A stretch of DNA of 41,864 nucleotides, from the NCBI GenBank assembly GCA_024635555.1, contig JAGXIO010000209.1, positions 1 to 41,864 of the forward strand. Reading direction: 5' to 3'. Source of the DNA: Saccharicrinis sp. (lineage in GTDB: Bacteria; Bacteroidota; Bacteroidia; Bacteroidales; Marinilabiliaceae). The position numbers and the translations under genes were made by a program. Of this stretch, positions 18,658 through 27,286 are shown in pieces; position 1 is the stretch's first letter, and each line of letters begins with the position of its first letter. The notes under the pieces were generated by a model. That model did not search any database. It saw only the letters and a program-made list of their open reading frames with translations, and had not been told where the DNA came from.

Positions 18658-19116
18658 TTAAATGTTATCTCCATATTCCATAGCTGTTAATCTATCGTCT
18701 ATAAACCGAATTCCGGTAATGGTATTCAAATATTCAATGGGAGCTTTACTATTAAAATAATAATTTTCCTTTTTCAACCATTCGTCGAACTTCTGCATAG
18801 AAGAAAAAACCTTTTTGCCATGCTGAATTACTGACAGAAGTAGTAAGACATGCTCTTTTATTGTAGCATTAATTTCTTGCTGTGGTTTTTTATACAAACG
18901 GAATGTTTTAACACTTATATTTAACCACTTGGAGAGTACTTCGTCATTAAATTGAGTGCTTTCCTTGAGCGTTTGCACATATTCCCAATTAACCTTTTTG
19001 CTTTGCAGGTAAAGCAAAATATCGGTATCGTTTACACTATTGGGAATACCTTTTAGAATGTGTTTATGTTTTGCTTCTTGCGTAATCATATCATCACAAA
19101 TTTTAATTGGCTCCAC
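18658..19116 (-). CDS. Xre/MbcA/ParS-type antitoxin of the RES toxin
   Basis: The 152-residue protein has the expected two parts: a helix-turn-helix-like region in the middle (about residues 40-85, FNDEVLSKWLNISVKTFRLY) and a C-terminal DUF2384 toxin-binding domain (about 95-150) with FDEWLKKENYYFNSKAPIEY, then LNTITG. It should bind and block the RES toxin and repress its own promoter. A -7 element TAACTTTG and a duplicated TTACCTTTA motif lie just upstream (19127-19162). The gene is intact. Confidence 0.88.
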   Translation of the reverse strand: MEPIKICDDMITQEAKHKHILKGIPNSVNDTDILLYLQSKKVNWEYVQTLKESTQFNDEVLSKWLNISVKTFRLYKKPQQEINATIKEHVLLLLSVIQHGKKVFSSMQKFDEWLKKENYYFNSKAPIEYLNTITGIRFIDDRLTAMEYGDNI

Positions 19117-19126
19117 TAAATATAGG

Positions 19127-19162
19127 CAAAGTTACCTTTAATGTCAAGTAATATTACCTTTA
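19127..19162 (-). promoter_or_regulatory. Promoter and candidate autoregulatory operator of xre-res
   Basis: Minus-strand TAACTTTG (19134..19127) lies 10 bp before the antitoxin ATG. On the plus strand TTACCTTTA occurs at 19132-19140 and again at 19154-19162, start to start 22 bp, about two helical turns. The first copy overlaps the -7 element. This is what an Xre repressor site would look like, but binding is inferred. Confidence 0.5.
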
Positions 19163-19163
19163 G

Positions 19164-19202
19164 ATAACTTATTGGATGTCTGGAAGTCATCCAATAAGTT
19201 AT
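19164..19202. repeat. Perfect 15-bp inverted repeat between the copper receptor and xre-res
   Basis: ATAACTTATTGGATG (19164-19178) and its exact complement (19188-19202) are separated by 9 bp. It starts two bases after the TTACCTTTA repeat and 12 bp beyond the receptor stop (19214). There is no U-run in either direction, so it may be a factor-dependent end of the receptor transcript, an RNA-stabilising hairpin, or part of the toxin-antitoxin control region. Confidence 0.7.
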
Positions 19203-19213
19203 TAAAAAGATAT

Positions 19214-21481
19214 CTAAAAACTCAAACTGACCGAGGCGAACACATTTCGCCCTTGGGCAAAAATTGGGTCGGCAGTTCCGCGTACCGACCGGCTCAGGTG
19301 CTCGTAATAGTTCACATTAAACAAGTTGTTTACCCCAGCACTCAAACTCACCGCATCCAAAAACCGATAGGATAACTTTACATCCAACAGTGAAAAGGAA
19401 GGGGTACGCGATTCGCCATATTCGTGCGAAATGCGCGACTGCTCCATTACATGGCGGAAGGTGGCCTCGGGCAATAACCTACCACGCAGATAAACGCCGC
19501 GTAGCTTATATCTTAAATCGAGCGGGGCTATTTCGGGCAGGGGTTCGTTTCGCTCCAAATCCTTGGCAAAAGTATAGGCCACGGCCATTTGATGCTGCAA
19601 ACCGATGCCAAGCTCTTGCGTCCAGGTAAATTCAAAACCCGTTTTAAAGGCCTCATCCAGATTGACGTAAGTGCGCACCCCTGGACTAGTGCCGATTACC
19701 GGATTTAAACTTGGATCGATAAACGACGAAATGAAATTTTGCATATAAGATGCAAATATGTCCATATTAACCGAAGTTTTCTCCATGGACCAATCAAAAG
19801 TGATGTCTACCTGATTGTTCACCTCTGCATCCAATTGCGGGTTACCTACCATCTCGTAGGGATCCTGACCTACCGGGAAATAATTGATAAAGCGCTCCGT
19901 TAAACCCGCACTGCGTTGCGCCCGTCCGAGCCACAAACCAAGCGTTATGCCACCATCATACTTATGCGAAGCACCCAAGCTAACACTGGGATTAAATTGC
20001 GTTTGTTTCGTATTAGGAAAACGTTGCAAAAAATTGGCATCCGCATCGTCCACATCGGCACTATTTACCTCTACCCTACCCGACAAAACAAACTGAAGTT
20101 CACCGGCATCCATCTGATACTCGCCAAACATACCCACCTTATCAATATGTCCTTTTTGCCAGGCATTGTCGCCTAATGTTGTGCCTTTGTTAGGTCCCAT
20201 TAAAAACTCCCTATTACGGGTGCCTTCTGCACCTTCTGCCCGCCAGTCGGCTCCGGCAAAAAGCGTTGCTTTTTCAAATTGCCAAAACCCTTCGGAACGT
20301 GCGCCATAATTATACGTTTTGGCAGGTGTTTTGGAATTCATCATGCGAGGCTCAAAAGGCTTTAACAAGTTATCCATCAAGTGATCAACAAAAGAAGCAA
20401 ATACTGTGGTACTCCACGATTTAAGCTGTTTATTTTGGATATTAATTTGATGATGGGCATTGAGCATCCAGGTATCGTCCTTTCGCAAATCCATGGGCAA
20501 AGCTGCAAAATCAACATCGCGCGCCACATTATAGGTGGATGCCACCCTTAGCTGCTGATTTTTATTCAGTTTAAAGCCCAGATTGGCACCAAAGCTGCCC
20601 CGCTCAAAATCGGATTGAACCTTTTGTCCGTTCCCGGTCTCGTAATCATTGCCCTGCGCCCAGGCTCCAAAAAAGCTAACATCATATGCTTTGCCGCTCA
20701 TACCTATCTGTCCTTCGCCGGTAAACACCTCGCCATTATCCTCGTAACCCGAGGACACCCGTCCGTATGTATCCGCCTCATCTGTAAAACGCAAGCGTGT
20801 AGGCACAAAGTTGATGGTTGCCCCAAAGCCTGTTCCATAGCGTAAAGCATGCGGCCCTTTAAGCACCTCTATCCTATCTATCATATTGGGTGCCATCTGG
20901 CTACTTGGCGGATCCATCCTGTTAGGGCAAGCCGCCGTTGCGCTCTGTGCACCGTTTAAAACAATATTGATTTGATCGTATTTAAAACCTCGGAAAACTG
21001 GGTCGAAACCATAGTTACCGCTCTTGCGGATGCTGTTGAGCATGGGCGTTTGGTTAAGAATATCGGCCGCATCATGAGCCATCCTGTCTTGGTATGCCAG
21101 CTTCATTCCGGCCGAAGGTTTTTGACCCGACCTTAATGCCAATACTGTTATTGGATAGATACTTTGCGATATGCTTTTTCGATGATATATTTTTTGGCGG
21201 ATGATTTGAGCTACTTCCTCAGCACTCCATTCCCAAGCTCCATAATTTATGTGAGAAAGGGCCATATTAATACCTTCCTCATAATTAAATTCAAGCGTCC
21301 CATTATCATCAGACAAACCCGATTGATTCCCATATCTAAAACTTGCCCCTTGTATGGCTTCGTCGCTACTCTCGTCTAGTAAGCGAATCTGATGTTTACT
21401 TTGTCCCAATGCATCTAACCCAAGTGCAAAACAAAAAATACTGCATAGCAGTAGCTGAGCAATTAGTTTTTTAATTGTCAT
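19214..21481 (-). CDS. TonB-dependent outer membrane receptor, OprC-like (copper)
   Basis: From the ATG at 21481 the protein is 755 residues: signal peptide (1-26), a short CarboxypepD_reg-like domain (about 30-100), a plug domain (about 115-235) and a 22-strand barrel ending in FASVSLSF. The frame is open to 21646, but those 55 extra residues precede the signal peptide and are rejected. In the plug, AACPNRMDPPSSQ gives C185-x3-M189. In the Pseudomonas copper receptor OprC, Cys and Met in the same CxxxM arrangement before DPPT bind copper. Copper is therefore a better guess than siderophore or haem, but the His/Met ligands of the barrel were not located. A CNGKC protein is encoded upstream on the same strand. 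Confidence 0.8.
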   Translation of the reverse strand: MTIKKLIAQLLLCSIFCFALGLDALGQSKHQIRLLDESSDEAIQGASFRYGNQSGLSDDNGTLEFNYEEGINMALSHINYGAWEWSAEEVAQIIRQKIYHRKSISQSIYPITVLALRSGQKPSAGMKLAYQDRMAHDAADILNQTPMLNSIRKSGNYGFDPVFRGFKYDQINIVLNGAQSATAACPNRMDPPSSQMAPNMIDRIEVLKGPHALRYGTGFGATINFVPTRLRFTDEADTYGRVSSGYEDNGEVFTGEGQIGMSGKAYDVSFFGAWAQGNDYETGNGQKVQSDFERGSFGANLGFKLNKNQQLRVASTYNVARDVDFAALPMDLRKDDTWMLNAHHQINIQNKQLKSWSTTVFASFVDHLMDNLLKPFEPRMMNSKTPAKTYNYGARSEGFWQFEKATLFAGADWRAEGAEGTRNREFLMGPNKGTTLGDNAWQKGHIDKVGMFGEYQMDAGELQFVLSGRVEVNSADVDDADANFLQRFPNTKQTQFNPSVSLGASHKYDGGITLGLWLGRAQRSAGLTERFINYFPVGQDPYEMVGNPQLDAEVNNQVDITFDWSMEKTSVNMDIFASYMQNFISSFIDPSLNPVIGTSPGVRTYVNLDEAFKTGFEFTWTQELGIGLQHQMAVAYTFAKDLERNEPLPEIAPLDLRYKLRGVYLRGRLLPEATFRHVMEQSRISHEYGESRTPSFSLLDVKLSYRFLDAVSLSAGVNNLFNVNYYEHLSRSVRGTADPIFAQGRNVFASVSLSF

Positions 21482-21539
21482 TTTTTTAATAATTGACGGT
21501 TGAATATTGTTACTTATAAAATTAAGTGTCAAGATATGA

Positions 21540-21558
21540 CCTGTCTGCCACAGACAGG
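21540..21558. repeat. Palindrome CCTGTCTG-CCA-CAGACAGG between the CNGKC gene and the receptor
   Basis: A perfect 8-bp inverted repeat with a 3-bp loop. Imperfect outer pairing (GATA on the left, TATC on the right) extends it. It lies in the 94-bp gap between the two genes. I recall palindromes of CCTGTCTGCC type as scattered intergenic repeats in Bacteroidota genomes, so this could be one of those or an intra-operon processing hairpin. Confidence 0.5.
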
Positions 21559-21575
21559 GTATCAAGATATAAGTA

Positions 21576-21965
21576 TCAAATAATTTGGGGTGGACGAAGT
21601 AGTTCGTTGATGTAAAATGATTTTTTGAAAGAGGGGTAAAAAGCAAAGCCGTCTTTATTTTCTTCTCCTTGTGGCTGTGTACATAGGAAATCGCCTGTGG
21701 GGAGGTGAAAACTTGATAGGCTATTTTCTTTTAGCGTTGTAGATGTTTTATTATGCTTATCCTCCTCGGTCTGTTTCAATTGTTTTTTCAGATGGCATTT
21801 ACCATTACAGGTGCTTTGGGGAACATCTTTATTAATGCAAAGTACCTTGGCAATGAAATCCTGTTGTATCTTAAAATCCACCACAATCCATACCCTTAAC
21901 ATAGTTGGCATCAGAAAAATAAGAATGGTCAATATGGATATGATTGGCTTCAAGGTTTTATGCAT
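21576..21965 (-). CDS. Small CNGKC-motif membrane protein, partner of the copper receptor
   Basis: The 129-residue protein has one hydrophobic segment (about residues 8-30) and then C43, followed by the motif C53-N-G-K-C57-H58-L. The rest is hydrophilic, Lys/Glu/Gln-rich and probably disordered. Three Cys and one His in a small exported or anchored protein beside an OprC-like receptor suggest a metal-handling role, but no function is established. I recall similar CNGKCHL proteins next to TonB receptors in Bacteroidota. It precedes the receptor by 94 bp on the same strand and is probably the first gene of a two-gene unit. Confidence 0.65.
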   Translation of the reverse strand: MHKTLKPIISILTILIFLMPTMLRVWIVVDFKIQQDFIAKVLCINKDVPQSTCNGKCHLKKQLKQTEEDKHNKTSTTLKENSLSSFHLPTGDFLCTQPQGEENKDGFAFYPSFKKSFYINELLRPPQII

Positions 21966-22278
21966 AAAAAAAACATGCTTGTTTATGACGTAACAATATA
22001 CAAAAAAACCAACTGCACCTTCTGCGTTATATCCGCAACATATTACTTTTGGTAAATTCAGTTTGATTTATAGCTGCTTTCGCAGATGCAGCATCACTAA
22101 TAGGCGTTTGCAAGCCATAACTATCGTTAAGATAATGATGTTGTGTTAGGTTTAGTACAAGAATAGTAGCCGACTGCGGGTTTCCAAACTCTCAAAACCA
22201 CTAGTATTTCTGCGAGTTTCAACCCGTGAATTTACTAAAATACGGCAATTCATTATGAGCGCGTATTTGCTGGCATTT
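21966..22278. other. Non-coding spacer with a hairpin
   Basis: No gene is visible. CGGGTT-n3-AAACTC (22177-22191) pairs with GAGTTT-n-AACCCG (22214-22226), a 12-bp stem with a small bulge and a 22-nt loop. It lies 53 bp past the stop of the barrel gene on the minus strand. No U-run follows. The sequence TGTTAGGTTT (about 22144-22153) recalls the core of integron attC sites but has no matching partner. Confidence 0.4.
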
Positions 22279-22995
22279 TTATATTTTTATCCTAATTCCA
22301 AATCTCCAATTTTCCGGATTGAAATTTATCCCCCAGTTTGAATTGCTTGTTGCCCAATCCGTCATAGAATATTCTATACCACCTAATCCAAGATAAAAAC
22401 CAAAATTTGAAGTAATAAAATATGTCAACTCAGGAAATAATTTAGCACTAAAAAAATCAACATCAGAGTTCCCCTCATACCCTTCAACATAGTCTGAAAA
22501 ATATGAATTATTTAATTCCACATAAGTATCAGTTGGATTATAGACACGCCCAACGATTAAGCTATTATAATCAGACTTAAGCTTACCATAGCTAAATTTC
22601 AAATTAGTATTAATGTAAAGTTTATTAATAATTGGGTAATAATATCCTAAATAGATATTTGGCAAGAATACATTAGATTTTATATTCATGACTTCTGTTT
22701 GAACAAACTTATTAATCATCAATTCAGCTGTTCTGGATTCTTTATTACAATAGTAGTCAAGTCCAACCCCCGCTATAAATCTATCTGTTATAAAATAACC
22801 AACGGATGTCCCAAGGCTTAAATCTTTTATCTGTGCCACGTTTTGATTTGTTGTCACTCCATTTCCTGTGGTCGTTTTCATATAGTTTCCATCAACCGAA
22901 AAAACAATATTCCCTTTGTCAATCTGCGAAAACAGTTCTAGGGTTGAGAAAGCGATTAAAATTATCAACACATTTTTCTTCATAGAATTTTTCAT
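22279..22995 (-). CDS. Outer membrane beta-barrel protein, AT-rich
   Basis: The 238-residue protein has a signal peptide (about residues 1-23, ending LELFSQ) and a mature region of amphipathic strands (VDGNYMKTT, LSLGTSVGYFITDRFIAGVG, ...) ending NWRFGIRIKI, typical of OmpW/OprF-like eight-stranded barrels. The pattern VGYFITDRFIAG-x-GL is common in Bacteroidota porin-like proteins. The ligand is unknown. The gene looks more AT-rich than its neighbours, and the spacers on both sides are long and unusual, so it may have been acquired. The start could be the ATG at 22995 or the one four codons later. Confidence 0.7.
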   Translation of the reverse strand: MKNSMKKNVLIILIAFSTLELFSQIDKGNIVFSVDGNYMKTTTGNGVTTNQNVAQIKDLSLGTSVGYFITDRFIAGVGLDYYCNKESRTAELMINKFVQTEVMNIKSNVFLPNIYLGYYYPIINKLYINTNLKFSYGKLKSDYNSLIVGRVYNPTDTYVELNNSYFSDYVEGYEGNSDVDFFSAKLFPELTYFITSNFGFYLGLGGIEYSMTDWATSNSNWGINFNPENWRFGIRIKI

Positions 22996-23384
22996 TACAT
23001 GTTAGTGGTTTGTATTTATTTTCAATATGTTCTCTTATTTACAATTTTCAACTTCTCAATTTTCCAACTTTCATCAGTTTTAATCCATTCATAAATCTCT
23101 TCTCTTTTCAACAACCCTATACCACTTGCCTTTATTTCGACTTTTATATACAATTATTTTAGCTGTTAAATATAACTTATTGATGGAGTTTTACCATACA
23201 AAAAGAGCAGGTTGTAACAAGTGTAAAGAAAGTAATTTTTATGCGAACCGGCACTTGTAACATTTTAGTACTTGTCCAAATAACAAAGTAGCAAGAGGTG
23301 TATAATCTATTATTTTAGTATTTTCGTGTTATGCTATATTTTAGGTACTAATATTGAATTCTCTACTCATCAAACATTTTAATT
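22996..23384. other. Divergent non-coding spacer
   Basis: This 389-bp spacer lies between the barrel gene (minus) and the alpha/beta hydrolase (plus). At 23042-23075 words such as CAATTTT, CAACTTC, TCAATTT and TCCAACT recur every 7-8 bp, a weak relative of the heptad tracts. No good TAnnTTTG element was found for either gene, and nothing else was recognised. Confidence 0.3.
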
Positions 23385-24299
23385 ATGCAAAAACTATTTT
23401 CAATTATCTTCATCACCTTTTTTTGTGCTGCAACTATCTCAGCACAAAAAGTGATTCCACTTTGGGAACAAGGACAAATACCCAACTACAAAAAATCGGA
23501 TGGCCAGGAAAAATACCCTGAAAGAAATATTTTTTATATTGAGAACGTGCAAGAACCCACGCTGGAACTATATACCCCCTCCGAGCGAAATGCCAATGGA
23601 ATGGCCGTGTTAATATGTCCGGGTGGTGGATACCATGGATTGGCCTACGATTGGGAAGGAACAGATTATGCCAAATGGTTTAACAGCATGGGCATTACTG
23701 CTTTTATTTTGAAATACCGAATACCAACAGCCGAGTCGGTAATTATAAGTTATAAAGCACCCATGCAGGATGCTCAAAGAGCCATACGTTATATCCGTAC
23801 GAATGCTGACAAATACCACTTAAATACCAACAAAATAGGTATTATCGGTTCTTCGGCCGGAGGACATTTGGCCTCTTCGCTGGGCACACATTATAACGAG
23901 GATTTTTACGTGGGGAAAGACCCCCAGGACACCATCAGTTGCCGCCCCGATTTTATGATGCTCATTTACCCTGTTATCAGTATGCAAGATAACATAACCC
24001 ACGGCGGCTCTCGTAAAAATCTATTGGGTGAAAATCCCACACAGGAATTAATACACAAATTTTCCAACGACGAACAGGTTGACGAAAATACACCACCTGC
24101 ATTTATCCTTCACTCGGGCGACGACCCTGCCGTGCCCGTAGAAAATTCAATAAGAATGTATCAAGCTCTGGTAAAAAACAAAGTTGAAGCTACAATGCAT
24201 ATCTATCCTAAAGGTGGGCATGGCTTCAGTTTGGGTATCAACAATAAAAATGCACCTAACTGGACTCCCGTAGCACAAGAATGGCTGGAGGGGCTTTGA
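23385..24299 (+). CDS. Secreted alpha/beta hydrolase (acetyl-xylan-esterase-like)
   Basis: The 304-residue protein has a signal peptide (1-20, ending TISAQK) and an alpha/beta hydrolase domain of the BD-FAE/Aes type. CPGGGYHGL (79-86) forms the oxyanion loop, S157 in GSSAGG is the nucleophile, D246 or D247 in HSGDDPAVP is the acid, and H279 in KGGHGF is the base. Close relatives are annotated as esterases of plant cell-wall sugars or misannotated as xylanase XynB. Activity on acetylated or feruloylated sugars is inference. No polysaccharide-utilisation genes surround it. A 23-heptad repeat tract begins at the base after its stop codon, followed by a shared terminator. Confidence 0.85.
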   Translation: MQKLFSIIFITFFCAATISAQKVIPLWEQGQIPNYKKSDGQEKYPERNIFYIENVQEPTLELYTPSERNANGMAVLICPGGGYHGLAYDWEGTDYAKWFNSMGITAFILKYRIPTAESVIISYKAPMQDAQRAIRYIRTNADKYHLNTNKIGIIGSSAGGHLASSLGTHYNEDFYVGKDPQDTISCRPDFMMLIYPVISMQDNITHGGSRKNLLGENPTQELIHKFSNDEQVDENTPPAFILHSGDDPAVPVENSIRMYQALVKNKVEATMHIYPKGGHGFSLGINNKNAPNWTPVAQEWLEGL

Positions 24300-24460
24300 G
24301 CAAGGAGTAAGGGGCAGAGACCAGGGAGCGTGGGGCAGGGAGCGTGGGGCGGAGAGCGGAGAGCGGGGAGCGAAGAGCGGAAAATGAAAATGATGATTAT
24401 AGGATTAAAAAGATGAATGGATTAGTTAATTAGTGACTTGGGGACTGAGGACTGATTACT
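24300..24460. repeat. 23-unit heptad tract between the hydrolase and gyrB
   Basis: The tract starts at the base after the stop codon and keeps one 7-bp register for 161 bp. The first twelve units (24300-24383) are GCNNRGA-like: GCAAGGA, GTAAGGG, GCAGAGA, ... GCGTGGG, GCAGGGA, GCGTGGG, GCGGAGA twice, GCGGGGA, GCGAAGA, GCGGAAA. After six AT-rich, unclear units the last units (24419-24460) are GGATTAG, TTAATTA, GTGACTT, GGGGACT, GAGGACT, GATTACT, still in register (24433 minus 24300 is 133, or 19 times 7). Confidence 0.8.
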
Positions 24461-24476
24461 TTTCATTAACGCATAA

Positions 24477-24510
24477 AAAAACCGTCTCCAAATAAATAGA
24501 GACGGTTTTT
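24477..24510. terminator. Bidirectional terminator for the hydrolase and gyrB
   Basis: AAAACCGTCTC (24477-24487) pairs with GAGACGGTTTT (24499-24509) around an 11-nt loop. A's before and T's after make it work in both directions, between two convergent genes. Confidence 0.92.
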
Positions 24511-24529
24511 ATTATATGATATGCACAAG

Positions 24530-26509
<1,980 letters not shown>

Positions 26510-26585
26510 CTATAATAGATTTCTTATATGAAAACTTTTAATTATGGTGATTTTAAATGGCAGAGAATGCCCTTTGAAAAACATA

Positions 26586-26593
26586 CAAATATA
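26586..26593 (-). promoter_or_regulatory. -7 element of gyrB
   Basis: Minus-strand TATATTTG matches TAnnTTTG, 76 bp before the gyrB ATG. No TTG at the usual -33 distance. The remaining spacer 26594-26803 shows nothing recognisable. Confidence 0.45.
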
Positions 26594-26803
26594 GCAAAAA
26601 TAACGGCAACGCGAAGTGATTTTTAGCCATTTTTACAACTTGACTAATCTACTGATAATATGTATGTTACAGCATCAAAAAGCAGCACAGGTGGGATAAG
26701 TTTGATATCCTATAAATGGATTACATTATTAGAGGCGTTAAGTGCTTGAAGCTTCGGCATGCATTTGGACTATTTTTACAGTTTTTTTTAAACCTCCCCC
26801 GTA

Positions 26804-27068
26804 TTATTTTTCGTAAAACATAAGACTAAGTTCTTCCAGCTTTAGAAAACCTCTGTCGGCTGTCATCAAAGGTATATCCAAATAGATTGAACTTGCAGCC
26901 ACAATACAATCTGGCAATTTAATAGCGTTATTACGTCGTAAGCGAATAACTTCCTTTTTTATTGCATCATTAGATTGTTTTATGGTGCAATATTTCTGCC
27001 AATGAGCGATCACCATCCAAAAGATAGATGGCAATATTGGTATCGATAAGTATCCTATTCCCATTCAT
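26804..27068 (-). pseudogene. VapC-type PIN-domain toxin with internal deletion and frameshift
   Basis: The start (ATG at 27068) reads MNGNRILIDTNIAIYLLDGD, then RSLAEILHHKTI and a stop, the first strand and helix of a PIN nuclease with the LIDTN aspartate. A second frame then continues as KQSNDAIKKEVIRLRRNNAI, KLPDCIVAASSIYLDIPLMT and ADRGFLKLEEL, the C-terminal half with the PDxxVAA and TADRGF acidic sites. About 40 residues between them, including the central acidic residue, are missing, and the frame changes at the junction. An intact VapC is about 125-135 residues. The toxin is therefore dead, while the antitoxin gene overlapping its start is intact. Confidence 0.8.
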
Positions 27069-27231
27069 CCCTCATCCTTTTTTGAAATTCGAGTGCATCT
27101 ACTTCAAATTTCACTTTACCGCAATATTTGAAAGCATCAAATCCCAAACGAGATTTTCTTTTTTCTTGTAGCTTTTCAAATGAGGTTTTAATTTCTTCGC
27201 TACTTGCTCCCTTTTTTATTTTTGTAACCAT
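27055..27231 (-). CDS. VapB-like antitoxin (58 residues), left without a working toxin
   Basis: The ATG at 27231 opens a 58-residue frame: MVTKIKKGASSEEIKTSFEK, then LQEKRKSRLGFDAFKYCG, then KVKFEVDALEFQKRMRDEWE. It fits the small antitoxins that pair with Bacteroidota PIN toxins: a short basic DNA-binding start and an acidic, Trp-ended toxin-binding tail. It overlaps the vapC start by 14 bp, the usual arrangement. A -7 element TAACTTTG lies at 27261..27254. Because the toxin is broken, the protein may now only repress its own promoter or neutralise related toxins elsewhere. Confidence 0.75.
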   Translation of the reverse strand: MVTKIKKGASSEEIKTSFEKLQEKRKSRLGFDAFKYCGKVKFEVDALEFQKRMRDEWE

Positions 27232-27253
27232 AACTAAATCTGTTTACTTTATC

Positions 27254-27261
27254 CAAAGTTA
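27254..27261 (-). promoter_or_regulatory. -7 element of the vapBC remnant
   Basis: Minus-strand TAACTTTG, 22 bp before the antitoxin ATG. The same eight bases serve the HigB-like and Xre-RES loci. Confidence 0.5.
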
Positions 27262-27286
27262 CAATTTATTGCTCTTATTATTCACT

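Noticed and set aside
21482-21646. 55-residue N-terminal extension of the copper receptor
   Set aside because: It would place residues before a perfectly good signal peptide, and it runs over the palindrome and the end of the preceding gene.
22141-22230. Integron attC site or cassette boundary
   Set aside because: A GTTRRRY-like word is present, but no matching RYYYAAC partner or paired inner boxes were found, and no integrase is in the window.
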